64,000 bases of DNA from Bradyrhizobium sp. B097 (GTDB lineage Bacteria > Pseudomonadota > Alphaproteobacteria > Rhizobiales > Xanthobacteraceae), in contig NZ_CP152412.1 of assembly GCF_038957035.1 (NCBI RefSeq), forward strand, positions 2,724,501 to 2,788,500, read 5' to 3'. Both the position numbers and the translations under genes were made by a program. How positions within the stretch are numbered: the stretch's first letter is position 1; each line of letters begins with the position of its first letter. Shown in pieces: positions 1 through 9,759 of the stretch. The notes below the pieces were generated by a model. That model did not search any database. It saw only the letters and a list, made by a program, of their open reading frames with translations, and was not told the DNA's origin.

Positions 1-1109
1 CCGGCATCCAGGTGATCGGCGAGATCGCCGACAAGGTCGGTGAGCTCACGGTGTTTCAGCGCCGGCCGAACTGGAGCGCGCCCCTCAACAACAGCGCGAT
101 CTCGGAAGCTGAAATGGCCGACATCCGCGCACGCTACGACGAGATCTTCGCCGCCTGCGCGCTGACGCCGGGCAGCTTCGTGCACGGCCCCGACAAGCGC
201 GGCTTCTACGAGGTGAGCCGCGAGGAGCGGCTGGCGCTGTGGGACAGGCTCTACGACGAGCCCGGCTTCGGCATCTGGCTCGCGAACTTCCGCGAGATTT
301 TCATGGATGAAGCCGCCAACGCCGAGCTGTCGGAATACATCGCAGGTCGCATCCGCGGCCGCGTCAACGATCCCAAGGTCGCCGAGAAGCTGATCCCCAG
401 AGATCACGGCTTCGGCGTGCAGCGCCTGCCGCTGGAGACCCGGTATTTTGAGGCCTACAATCGCGACAATGTGCATCTCGTCGACCTCAGCGAGACGCCG
501 CTGGTGCGCGTCACCGCATCAGGCCTGCGCACGACGGCGCGCGACTACGAGTTCGACATCATCGTCTATGCCACCGGCTTCGATGCCATCACCGGCGCCT
601 ATGATTTGATCGACATCGAAGGCATCGGCGGCGCGAAGCTATCAGACAAATGGAAGCAGGCGCCGTCGACCTTCCTCGGCATGCTCGTCCATGGCTTTCC
701 GAACCTGCTGATGCCGACCGGCCCGCAAAGCGCCTCCGCGTCCACGAACTTCCCGCGCGGCATCGAGAACGGCGTCAATTGGTGCACCAACCTGCTGCAA
801 TACATGTGGGACCGCGGCCTGACCCGCGCCGACGCCACGGAAGAAGCACAGCAGCGCTGGACCGCGCATGTCGCCAAAATGTACGAGATCATGCTGATGC
901 GCAAAGCCAAGTCGTGGTTCACCGGCTACAACTCCAACGTCCCCGGCCACGAGGAGGGGACGGTGCGGTACTTCGTCTACAACGGCGGCACGCCGAAGTT
1001 TCTGGGAATCATCAACGGCGTGGCGGCGGAGGGGTATCGGGAGATTCAGTTTGGAGTGAGGACGCGTGGTGACGTGCAGGTGGCAACTGTTGGCGCGTCG
1101 GCGCCGTAG
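1..1109 (+). CDS. Baeyer-Villiger-type flavin monooxygenase, C-terminal part (cut by window edge)
   Basis: The reading frame is open from base 3 at the window edge, so the N-terminal FAD domain lies outside. The visible start (GIQVIGEIADKVGELTVFQR) is the end of the NADPH-binding GxGxxG region, followed by the 'TVFQRRPNW' segment and later 'IIVYATGFDAITGAY', both typical of class B flavin monooxygenases such as cyclohexanone or phenylacetone monooxygenase. The family inserts one oxygen atom into ketones using NADPH and FAD; the substrate cannot be told here. About 368 residues are visible, consistent with two thirds of a 540-600 residue enzyme. The stop codon lies at the left edge of a palindromic repeat. 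A related but fused enzyme lies at 54.4-57.0 kb. Confidence 0.85.
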   Translation, partial: GIQVIGEIADKVGELTVFQRRPNWSAPLNNSAISEAEMADIRARYDEIFAACALTPGSFVHGPDKRGFYEVSREERLALWDRLYDEPGFGIWLANFREIFMDEAANAELSEYIAGRIRGRVNDPKVAEKLIPRDHGFGVQRLPLETRYFEAYNRDNVHLVDLSETPLVRVTASGLRTTARDYEFDIIVYATGFDAITGAYDLIDIEGIGGAKLSDKWKQAPSTFLGMLVHGFPNLLMPTGPQSASASTNFPRGIENGVNWCTNLLQYMWDRGLTRADATEEAQQRWTAHVAKMYEIMLMRKAKSWFTGYNSNVPGHEEGTVRYFVYNGGTPKFLGIINGVAAEGYREIQFGVRTRGDVQVATVGASAP

Positions 1110-1186
1110 GGTAGGTTAGCGCAGCGTAACCCACCATCTTCTCGCCGCCCAGTCGGTGGGTTACGCCTTCGGCTAACCCACCCTAC
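1107..1186. repeat. Palindromic intergenic repeat (GTGGGTTA type)
   Basis: An inverted repeat whose left arm reads GGTTAGCGCAGCGTAACCCACC and whose right arm reads GGTGGGTTACGCCTTCGGCT, each arm itself containing a small hairpin. Its first bases supply the TAG stop of the preceding monooxygenase. It could form a hairpin in RNA and act as an attenuator, but there is no U-tract. Confidence 0.7.
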
Positions 1187-1236
1187 ATAAAACATTGTCC
1201 GAAACAGACAACACGATCCACATCGAAGGCGGCCAA

Positions 1237-1689
1237 ATGATCGACCACGTCTACATCTCCGTCACCAACATCGAGAAGTCACTGGCCTTCTACTCTGAAG
1301 CCTTGAAGCCGCTCGGCTGGAAGGTCTTCGGCAACTACGACTCCGCTTCGGGCCCCGAGGGCGTCCCCGATCTTTACGGCATCGTTGACGATATGTACGG
1401 CAGCGGAAAGGCGGTCGGATCGAGCATCTGGCTTCGGCAACGCAAACCCGGCGAGACCGGGCTGTATCTCGGGATTGTCTGCGACACCAATGAGCTCGTC
1501 GACGCCGCCTACACAGCTGCAATCAAGGCTGGCGGCATCGACGAGGGCAAACCAGCAGATCGCACCTACTTCGCCCCTGGCTACTACGCCGCCAACGTCG
1601 CCGACTTCGACGGCAATCGTCTTGAGTTCGTGCACAAGGCGTGGAGTCCCAAGCGGAGCATATGGCAGCAGATTGGAGCGTCGGCGTAG
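1237..1689 (+). CDS. VOC (glyoxalase/bleomycin resistance) family protein
   Basis: A 150-residue protein with the vicinal oxygen chelate fold signature: it opens MIDHVYISVTNIEKSLAFYS and ends with a second beta-alpha-beta unit 'AANVADFDGNRLEFVHKAW', where the usual metal ligands (His near residue 4, Glu in LEFVHK) are visible. VOC members include glyoxalase I, dioxygenases and antibiotic-binding proteins; the exact reaction is not deducible. I chose the ATG at 1237, preceded by GAAGGCGG, over an in-frame TTG at 1195 that would add 14 residues unlike the family. It stands alone between two palindromic repeats. Confidence 0.85.
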   Translation: MIDHVYISVTNIEKSLAFYSEALKPLGWKVFGNYDSASGPEGVPDLYGIVDDMYGSGKAVGSSIWLRQRKPGETGLYLGIVCDTNELVDAAYTAAIKAGGIDEGKPADRTYFAPGYYAANVADFDGNRLEFVHKAWSPKRSIWQQIGASA

Positions 1690-1706
1690 ACGTTTGGCAG
1701 CCGTTG

Positions 1707-1775
1707 GTAGCCCGCATGAGCGCAGCGATATGCGGGACGGTGCAACCCCGGATGTCGCTTCGCTCATCTGGCTCG
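1707..1775. repeat. Palindromic intergenic repeat (GTAGCCCG type)
   Basis: Two inverted arms: CCCGCATGAGCGCAGCGATA with TGCGGG, and a second arm CCCCGGATGTCGCTTCGCTC. It fills most of the gap between the VOC gene and the convergent LysR gene, where it may also serve as a weak terminator. Confidence 0.55.
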
Positions 1776-1814
1776 CTTGAGCACGCGGTCTGACATTCCG
1801 GAGTCAAGCCGCCG

Positions 1815-2663
1815 CTAGGTCATGACCTGCTCGATCCATGACATCACCGCTCTGACGCGCGCCAAATGCTTGAGGTCGGGATGGACGATCAGCCACATTT
1901 CGCGAGAGAGAACAGGCCTTGCGCCGCTCAAACGATACAGCTCAGGAATCTCATCCGCTATGCGGCAGGGCAGCAGCGATCGGCCCAAACCGGCACGGAC
2001 CGCATGGAGGGCCAAGTCCGAGTCATTGACCCTAACAGATGCTTCCGATTCCGGATCCGACGCCATCGCTTTCGCCATCCAACGCGTGTGCGGCAAGTGA
2101 GACCACGTGGCGTCATATGTAATCCAAGGCAAAGCATGGTTCACGTTCGATGTAGCGTACACAGCGTAATCGAACATGGCGACCCGACGCGCGACCAGGC
2201 GACACTCGCTATCCGGTCGCGCCATGCGCAAGGCGATGTCGGCCTCGCGGTTCGTTACACTGAGATTGCGGGGGTCGGCGGCAAGTTCGATCTGCAACCG
2301 TCCGTGCGATCGCAAGAAAGCCGGAAGTGCGGGGATCAGAATATGGTTTAGCAGCAGCGGCATTGCCGTCACGCGCACTTTGCCGGCTTCAACCCTGTCG
2401 GCATTCGTCACGCTCTCTTTGACCGCGTCGACATCAAGCTCGATGCGCTCGGCTCGGCTGATGACGATTTGGCCGCAGTTGGTCGGCGTCAGAATACCTG
2501 CGTTGTGCTCAAACAAACGCGCTCTCAACAGCTCTTCAACACGCGCAATGCGCCGAGCGACCGTGGTTGCATTGACGCCAAGTTTCTTCGCCGCGCCCGA
2601 GATGCGGCGCGTGCGCGCCAGGGAGAGAACGTATCGCAGATCGTCCCAATCGAGCTCCTGCAT
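1815..2663 (-). CDS. LysR family transcriptional regulator
   Basis: A 282-residue DNA-binding regulator. Residues about 5-64 form the winged helix-turn-helix (YVLSLARTRRISGAAKKLGV followed by NATTVARRIARVEELLRARL), and the rest is the type 2 periplasmic-binding-like effector domain. The length is slightly short for the family (about 300). It is divergent from the exported SnoaL-like gene at 2765 across 101 bp, the usual arrangement for a LysR protein and its target, so that gene is its most likely target (inference). No strong ribosome binding site precedes the ATG at 2663. Confidence 0.9.
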   Translation of the reverse strand: MQELDWDDLRYVLSLARTRRISGAAKKLGVNATTVARRIARVEELLRARLFEHNAGILTPTNCGQIVISRAERIELDVDAVKESVTNADRVEAGKVRVTAMPLLLNHILIPALPAFLRSHGRLQIELAADPRNLSVTNREADIALRMARPDSECRLVARRVAMFDYAVYATSNVNHALPWITYDATWSHLPHTRWMAKAMASDPESEASVRVNDSDLALHAVRAGLGRSLLPCRIADEIPELYRLSGARPVLSREMWLIVHPDLKHLARVRAVMSWIEQVMT

Positions 2664-2764
2664 TTTTGCAGTTTACTACAGCATGGTTGCCAATCGAGCA
2701 GCATTTTTTCTGGTGGTAGATTTAGCGCGGGAATGTGTATCGCAAGCCGGAAGGAGGAGGAGCC

Positions 2765-3352
2765 ATGTCGGCCGCGCTGTCCCATAGGAGGTTACTCACA
2801 TCAGTCATGTTCGCTTCGGCAACCCATATCGCGTTGCTCTCAATGCCGGCTTGTGCCGATGAGAATCAAGGCACGAAGCCGATCCAAGATCCGATCACGG
2901 GTAAGGAGAATCTCGGAGATTTGAGCGAGCCTCAGCAGGCGTTGGCCCAATTCTACCGCGCCTTCAATACTCGCGATCTGAAGATGATCGACGACAACTT
3001 TGCCCATTCTGAAGAGGTCGCTATTGACAATCCTCTCGGAGGAATTCGGCGGGGGATGAATGTGCCGCACAAAATGTACGAAGGGATATTCAAGAGCCCG
3101 GCGGACGTTCACGTCGAATTTTGGGACTACACAATCCATCGCGCCGGCGATGTATTCTGGGCTGTAGGGCGTGAGCGCGGCACGTACCATGATGGCGATG
3201 CCGTCAAGAATCTCAACATTCGCACGACCCGCGTTTATCAATTGACCAATGGTCGCTGGCGGCAGATGCACCATCACGGCTCAATTGAAGATGCTGGGCT
3301 TCTTGGCGACTATCAGAACGCCGTGCGTTCGGCCTCGTCCAGAACGCAGTAG
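2765..3352 (+). CDS. Exported SnoaL-like (NTF2-fold) protein
   Basis: A 195-residue protein with a signal peptide (hydrophobic residues about 10-30, cleavage near PACADEN) followed by a SnoaL/DUF4440-like NTF2 fold domain: 'LAQFYRAFNTRDLKMIDDNF', then DNPLGGIRRG, WDYTIHRAGDVFWAVGRERG and a terminal HHHGS. Such domains bind small hydrophobic ligands or act as isomerases/hydratases; the function here is unknown. The start is fixed by a perfect AAGGAGGAGG five bases before the ATG. The gene diverges from the LysR gene and is followed by a strong terminator at 3372. Confidence 0.8.
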   Translation: MSAALSHRRLLTSVMFASATHIALLSMPACADENQGTKPIQDPITGKENLGDLSEPQQALAQFYRAFNTRDLKMIDDNFAHSEEVAIDNPLGGIRRGMNVPHKMYEGIFKSPADVHVEFWDYTIHRAGDVFWAVGRERGTYHDGDAVKNLNIRTTRVYQLTNGRWRQMHHHGSIEDAGLLGDYQNAVRSASSRTQ

Positions 3353-3371
3353 TACAGACGGCGGCCTTGCC

Positions 3372-3402
3372 AAAAAAAAGCCGGGCCCTTGCCCGGCTTT
3401 TT
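3372..3402. terminator. Bidirectional intrinsic terminator
   Basis: An A8 tract, a 7-bp GC stem (GCCGGGC / GCCCGGC, loop CCTT) and a T5 tract, lying between the convergent SnoaL-like gene and thiC. The flanking A and T runs let it work in both directions. Confidence 0.9.
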
Positions 3403-3412
3403 GTCTTGGATG

Positions 3413-3468
3413 GATGCCCGGGTCATCCAGCGCGGAGACGCGCGTCTCGCTTTTGCCCGGGCATGACG
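3413..3468. repeat. Palindromic repeat (ATGCCCGGG type)
   Basis: Inverted arms GATGCCCGGGTCA and TGCCCGGGCATGAC enclose an inner hairpin of GCGCGGAGACGCGCGTCTCGC. The same outer motif recurs at 34494-34519. It lies just downstream of thiC. Confidence 0.6.
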
Positions 3469-3478
3469 AGCGGAAGGG

Positions 3479-5539
<2,061 letters not shown>

Positions 5540-6148
5540 TCACGCGGCCTCCGCACGGATGCCGAGCCATTGCCGCACCCGCGCGTCGGGGTCGGCGTTC
5601 TGGGTGACGTCGCTGACGACGGCGATCGAATCGGCGCCGGCGGCGAAGATCTCGGCGGCGTGCTCGAACTTGATGCCGCCGATCGCGACAAGGGGGATCG
5701 CGCCGATCCGCTTCTTCCACTCGGTGATCTTCGGTATGCCCTGCGGCGCGAACCGCATCGACTTCAGCGTGGTGAAGAAGATCGGGCCGAGCGCGACATA
5801 GTCGGGTTTCGCCGCGAGCGCGGTGGCGAGCTCGGCATCATCATGGGTGGAGACGCCGAGCGTGAGTTTTGCTTTGCGGATTTCAGAGAGGTCGGCGTCG
5901 GCAAGGTCTTCCTGGCCGAGATGCAGATGCTCGGCGCCCGCGACGATCGCCGCGCGCCAGTAATCGTTGACGACGAGTTTTGTGCCCGTGCCCTTGGTCA
6001 CGGCGAGCGCGTCGGTGACGATCTGCAACGCTTCGGCATCGTCGAGCTCTTTGGCGCGGAGCTGGATGGTGCCGACGCCGAGCTTGGTCAGTCGCTCGAC
6101 CCAGTTGATGCTGTCGACGACGGGATAGAACGGATCAGGATACGGCAT
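5540..6148 (-). CDS. thiE: Thiamine-phosphate synthase ThiE
   Basis: A 202-residue TIM-barrel enzyme joining HMP-pyrophosphate and thiazole phosphate to thiamin phosphate. Recognisable segments are '[19 protein letters not shown]', '[20 protein letters not shown]', [11 protein letters not shown] and '[20 protein letters not shown]'. In most ThiE the lysine loop reads QLRxK, matched here. The ATG at 6148 overlaps the end of thiG by 14 bases, implying translational coupling; an upstream TTG at 6166 would add six residues and is less likely. Confidence 0.95.
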   Translation of the reverse strand: MPYPDPFYPVVDSINWVERLTKLGVGTIQLRAKELDDAEALQIVTDALAVTKGTGTKLVVNDYWRAAIVAGAEHLHLGQEDLADADLSEIRKAKLTLGVSTHDDAELATALAAKPDYVALGPIFFTTLKSMRFAPQGIPKITEWKKRIGAIPLVAIGGIKFEHAAEIFAAGADSIAVVSDVTQNADPDARVRQWLGIRAEAA

Positions 6149-6917
6149 GCCAGAACGGGGTCCCAACGACAGGGGTGGAGGGGGAGGCGAAGTCGCGGGC
6201 TTCCATCAGCCCGGCTTCATAGGCGGTGCGGCCGGCCTCGACGCCGAGGCGGAAGGCGCCCGCCATCGCAACCGGATCGGCGGCCTTCGCCACCGCAGTG
6301 TTGAGCAACACGGCGTCGTAGCCGAGCTCGAGCGCTTCGGCCGCATGCGACGGCGCACCCAAGCCGGCATCGACCACCAGCGTGATGTCGGGCAGGCGGT
6401 CGCGCAGCAGTTTCAGCGCGTCGCGGTTGGTGATGCCTTTTGCACTTCCTATTGGCGCGGCCCACGGCATCACCACCTTGCAGCCGGCCTCGACCAGCCG
6501 CGCGGCGACCGAGAAGTCCTCGGTGCAATAGGGGAACACCTCGAAGCCGTCCTTGATCAGGATGGTGGCGGCCTCGACCAGGCCGACCACGTCGGGTTGC
6601 AGCGTGTCGTTGTCGGCGATCACCTCGAGCTTGATCCAGGGCGTGCCGAACAATTCGCGCGCGAGCTTTGCGGTGGTCACCGCCTCGCGCACGCTGCGGC
6701 AGCCCGCGGTGTTCGGCAGCACGGTGACGCCGAGCTCGCGGATCAGCGCCCAGAACGCATCGCCGGTCTTGCCGCCGGCCGCCTCGCGCCGCAGCGACAC
6801 CGTGACGATGCTGGCGCCGGAGGCGCGGATCGCGTTCTGCATGATCGCAGGTGACGGATACAGCGCCGTGCCGATCAGGAGGCGTGACGGGAAGGATTTG
6901 CCGTAGAAGGTGACCAT
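6135..6917 (-). CDS. thiG: Thiazole synthase ThiG
   Basis: A 260-residue TIM-barrel enzyme that builds the thiazole ring from deoxyxylulose phosphate, ThiS-thiocarboxylate and dehydroglycine. It starts [20 protein letters not shown] and carries the Schiff-base lysine region [12 protein letters not shown], '[18 protein letters not shown]' and '[20 protein letters not shown]'. The start at 6917 is the family start; a longer open frame to 7058 runs into a palindromic repeat. It works with ThiS and ThiO in the same operon. Confidence 0.97.
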   Translation of the reverse strand: MVTFYGKSFPSRLLIGTALYPSPAIMQNAIRASGASIVTVSLRREAAGGKTGDAFWALIRELGVTVLPNTAGCRSVREAVTTAKLARELFGTPWIKLEVIADNDTLQPDVVGLVEAATILIKDGFEVFPYCTEDFSVAARLVEAGCKVVMPWAAPIGSAKGITNRDALKLLRDRLPDITLVVDAGLGAPSHAAEALELGYDAVLLNTAVAKAADPVAMAGAFRLGVEAGRTAYEAGLMEARDFASPSTPVVGTPFWHAVS

Positions 6918-6936
6918 GTGTCTCCTCACACTATGC

Positions 6937-7073
6937 CGTCGTCCCGGCGAAGGCCGGGACCCATAACCACGACCGGGTGTTGTTGCGACGAGCGTCTCCA
7001 AGTGTGCCCAAGGAAGGGCCGCGGCGTATGGGTCCCGGCTCCGTGCGCAAGCGCGCACTCGGCCGGGACGACG
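6937..7073. repeat. Palindromic repeat (GTCGTCCCGG...CCATAACCAC type), copy 1
   Basis: Outer arms GTCGTCCCGGCGAAGGCCGG and GGCCGGGACGAC, inner boxes GGGACCCATAACCAC and GTATGGGTCCCGG. Further copies lie at 46406-46527 and 54023-54163. It separates thiG from thiS inside the thiamin operon, so it would be transcribed. Confidence 0.8.
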
Positions 7074-7102
7074 CGGGGAGGGAGCGTGCGAACAAACTCA
7101 CA

Positions 7103-7300
7103 TCACCCTCCCTGCCGCGGCGTGATGATCTCGATCTCGTCGCCGGCCTTGAGATGGGTCTCGGCCCAGCGGCCCTTCGGCACCACGTCGTAATTCACTG
7201 CGATCGCAAAATGCGTGCCCTCGTAGTCGAGCTCGGCGAGCAGCGCATCGACGCTGGAAGCCGCGATCTCCCGCTGCTCACCGTTGACGATCACGCGCAT
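7103..7300 (-). CDS. thiS: Sulfur carrier protein ThiS
   Basis: A 65-residue ubiquitin-like protein ending in the diagnostic Gly-Gly (TPRQGG), which is adenylated and thiocarboxylated to deliver sulfur to ThiG. The body (MRVIVNGEQREIAASSVDAL, then AIAVNYDVVPKGRWAE and DEIEIITPRQGG) matches the family length and pattern. Its start overlaps the end of thiO by 10 bases. Confidence 0.97.
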   Translation of the reverse strand: MRVIVNGEQREIAASSVDALLAELDYEGTHFAIAVNYDVVPKGRWAETHLKAGDEIEIITPRQGG

Positions 7301-8304
7301 TGCATCACCTCATTGTCGATTTCGCCGCGTGCGAGAAAGGCGAGCGTCAGCTCGGCCAGCGCCGGCGCGAGCAGGAAGCCGTGACGGTAGAGTCCGTTCA
7401 CCGTGATGCGTTCCTGCTCGATCCTGATTTTGGGCAGATTGTCGGGGAAGGCCGGGCGCAGGCCGGCGCCGAACTCGACGATGCGCGCCTCGCCGAACGC
7501 CGGATGCACCACATAGGCGGCCCCTAACAGTTCCAGCGCCGAGCGCACGCTGACGCCGTTGTCCTCGGCCTCGATCGAGGTCGCGCCAAGCATGAAGCGG
7601 CCGTCGCCGCGCGGGATCACGTAAAGCGGCCAGCGCGGATGGATCAGCCGCACCGGGCGCAACAATTCGACCTCCGCGGTCTCGATGACGATCATCTCGC
7701 CCTTGACGCCGCGCAGGCTCGGCTCGCGGTCGCGCCCGGCAAGCCCGCGGCAGTCGATCACGAGGCCGTCGAGATCGTCAGCCTCGGCGTCGCTGCCGAA
7801 CTTGATGGCGCCGCCGGCCTTGGCGATCGCCGCATGCAGCCGCGGCAGCACGCGGCGCGGCTCGACATGGCCCTCGTCGGGATAGAACAGACCGTCACGG
7901 AAGCGGCCCTCGAGCGACGGCTCGAGTTCGCGGACGCCCTCGGCATCGAGCCGGCGATAACCTGACGTGAGGCGCGCAAAGCGCTCGAAATCGGCGCGGT
8001 CGCGCGGATGCGCCACCACCAGCGAGCCGTTGAACGCCGTTTCCGGAAAATGCTGCCGCCACAGGTCGAGCGAGCGAATGCCGAGCCGCGAGATCACCGG
8101 CTCGGAGGCCTCCGCCTCGCACCAGGGCGCCAGCATGCCGCCGGCGAAGTAGCTTGTGGATTGCGTCATCGCAGCGTCACTGCGCTCATGCAGGGTGACG
8201 GCACGTCCGGCCTCCGCGAGCAACAACGCATGCCAGGCGCCGGTTATGCCTGCGCCGATGATGGAGACGGGGGAATCCCCCCGCAGTCGTGACGTCTGAT
8301 ACAT
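7291..8304 (-). CDS. thiO: Glycine oxidase ThiO
   Basis: A 337-residue FAD-dependent oxidase of the D-amino-acid oxidase family that makes dehydroglycine for thiazole synthesis. An N-terminal dinucleotide fold (SIIGAGITGAWHALLLAEAG) is followed by 'STSYFAGGMLAPWCEAEASE', GLVIDCRGLAG, 'VIPRGDGRFMLGATSIEAED' and the C-terminal 'LYRHGFLLAPALAELTLAFL'. It is the first gene of the operon. Its ATG follows the 3' end of the TPP riboswitch after only four bases, so the ribosome binding sequence lies inside the riboswitch. Confidence 0.95.
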   Translation of the reverse strand: MYQTSRLRGDSPVSIIGAGITGAWHALLLAEAGRAVTLHERSDAAMTQSTSYFAGGMLAPWCEAEASEPVISRLGIRSLDLWRQHFPETAFNGSLVVAHPRDRADFERFARLTSGYRRLDAEGVRELEPSLEGRFRDGLFYPDEGHVEPRRVLPRLHAAIAKAGGAIKFGSDAEADDLDGLVIDCRGLAGRDREPSLRGVKGEMIVIETAEVELLRPVRLIHPRWPLYVIPRGDGRFMLGATSIEAEDNGVSVRSALELLGAAYVVHPAFGEARIVEFGAGLRPAFPDNLPKIRIEQERITVNGLYRHGFLLAPALAELTLAFLARGEIDNEVMQCA

Positions 8305-8431
8305 CCCTGTCCCTTCGCCGGCATGACCCGGATCAGGTTCAAAGGGTCACCGCGGTCTCGAACTGATCGCCGTGATGGCGAAGTCCAAGCTTGCGGTATC
8401 TCAGCTCCTCCTTCGGAGCACCCCTCGGAAC
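8305..8431 (-). promoter_or_regulatory. TPP riboswitch (thi box) controlling thiOSGEC
   Basis: On the minus strand the leader contains the conserved CTGAGA pyrimidine-sensor box (8399-8404), the block ACCCTTTGAACCTGATC (8331-8347) and the TCATGCCGGCGAAGGGA end. Helix P1 can form between GTTCC (8427-8431) and GGGAC (8309-8313). The AAGGG just before thiO's ATG is part of the 3' strand, so ligand binding should mask ribosome access directly. There is no obvious separate terminator between the aptamer and thiO. Confidence 0.95.
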
Positions 8432-8508
8432 GCCCCTAATGTAGGCGGATGGGCGGATGTGTCAACTTGTATGCCAGGACCTGTACCGCGGCGCGCGCCA
8501 GGGCGCGC

Positions 8509-8622
8509 GTGCCCCGGACGCAGCACGACAGCGGTGCGCGGCCGAGCCGGGGCCCATTCTTTCGAAACGGAGGTCCCGGCTCTGCGGAGCAACGCTTGCG
8601 CGTTGCACCGCGTCCGGGACAC
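8509..8622. repeat. Palindromic intergenic repeat (CCCCGGACGC type)
   Basis: Outer arms GTGCCCCGGACGC and GCGTCCGGGACAC, with inner GCCGAGCCGGGGCCCAT and GGTCCCGGCTC boxes. It fills the space between the riboswitch and the transglycosylase gene. Confidence 0.6.
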
Positions 8623-8630
8623 GCAAGCAC

Positions 8631-9158
8631 CTATTTGGGAGCCTGTTCAGGCTTCGGCTCGGCGGTCTCGGCCGACATTTGCTCTTGCTTGGCGAGCTCC
8701 TTCGGCGGCGCACCCGCGCCGCCATGCATCGCCTCCTTGAGGTGACCGCCGCGCTGCCGCTTTGCGACGTAGTAATAGCCGCCCGCGAAATAACGCACGG
8801 CTCGGTCGAAATCCCCATTGGCGGCGCGATAGGCGCCCGCGAGGTATTTGACGCCGTATTTGAGGTTGGTCGCGGCGTCGCGCAGACCTTCGGCGGTACC
8901 GGTGTAGCCGACCCCGCGGGCGGTCGCGAGCTTGATCTGCATCATCCCGATGGCGCCGCCGCGCCCGATCAGCTGCGGATGGTACTTGCTCTCGCGCACG
9001 ATGACGCGATGCACCAGCTCTTCCGGCACCAGGTTGGCCTGGGCCTCCGCCGCCACCATCGCCTCATATTGCGCCCGCGATTGTGCATGCGCACCGGCGC
9101 AGGACGCCAGCACCGCGATCGCGGCGGCAAGGCAGCTAAGGCTCTGAAGGGTCTTCAT
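8631..9158 (-). CDS. Exported lytic murein transglycosylase (SLT domain)
   Basis: A 175-residue protein with a signal peptide (residues 1-25, cleavage after AGAHA) and a compact SLT domain at about 28-130. The catalytic Glu lies in VHRVIVRESKYHP, followed by GGAIGMMQIK and a C-terminal AVRYFAGGYYYVAKRQ. Such enzymes cleave peptidoglycan between MurNAc and GlcNAc, leaving anhydro-MurNAc. The tail is rich in Ala, Glu, Lys and Pro and probably disordered. No secretion or conjugation genes are nearby to suggest a specialised role. Confidence 0.88.
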   Translation of the reverse strand: MKTLQSLSCLAAAIAVLASCAGAHAQSRAQYEAMVAAEAQANLVPEELVHRVIVRESKYHPQLIGRGGAIGMMQIKLATARGVGYTGTAEGLRDAATNLKYGVKYLAGAYRAANGDFDRAVRYFAGGYYYVAKRQRGGHLKEAMHGGAGAPPKELAKQEQMSAETAEPKPEQAPK

Positions 9159-9535
9159 CTCGGGTCGCCCGGGTGATCAAACGCGCGTCGGTTCTGCGGT
9201 CTCATTGGTACGGCGAGCGGGCAGGAATGTGGCAAAACCTTCGCATCAGCGAACGTTCTGCGTCCGTGATCGTCCGGGTGCGGGCGAAGCGGACGATGCG
9301 CTTGTGAAGACAGATGCTTCAAATTGTTTGCTTCGGTCGTCTCAGCCGAAAATTGTTTCGCGTCCGATTTTCTTCTCCAGTTTTCTCGCCCGCCTTTTGC
9401 CGCACACTATCCACAGCGGATTGTCGTGCAAACGACTTGATGAAGGTCTACACTCGTCAGTGACAGCGAGCGTGTTGAGTCAGCACGTCTGTCCGTTTCA
9501 AAAGCACGCAAGAAACAACATTCGGGAGATGCGCC
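9159..9535. other. 377-bp intergenic region, no gene seen
   Basis: It separates the divergent transglycosylase and zinc-ribbon genes and must hold both promoters. Two similar boxes, CAAATTGTTTGCTTCGG and GAAAATTGTTTCGCGTC, lie near 9318-9365. I see no coding frame, terminator or RNA gene. Confidence 0.5.
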
Positions 9536-9730
9536 ATGGTCCGACAGGACACCGGCTACATGCCTCGCGAAAATCCCTGCGCGCAATGCGGCAAGCCGAT
9601 TGCCCGCCCCGATTGGGTGGAGCACAGCGAGGGGCGCACGTCGTTCCTGTGGAATTGCCGCGCCTGCAATTACCGCTTCGAGGCGATCGCGATCTACAAC
9701 ACGGCGCAGCTCACGCCGCTCGCCGCCTGA
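9536..9730 (+). CDS. Small zinc-ribbon protein
   Basis: A 64-residue soluble protein with two knuckles, NPCAQCGKPIA and WNCRACNYRFEA, spaced as in zinc ribbons. It lacks a signal peptide. CGGGAG lies upstream of the ATG. The function is unknown; small ribbons of this kind bind zinc and often contact nucleic acid or partner proteins. Gene context gives no further clue, since the neighbours are a transglycosylase and a two-component system on the other strand. Confidence 0.7.
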   Translation: MVRQDTGYMPRENPCAQCGKPIARPDWVEHSEGRTSFLWNCRACNYRFEAIAIYNTAQLTPLAA

Positions 9731-9759
9731 CGCGCTTGCCGTCGATCAAATCGGCCTGA

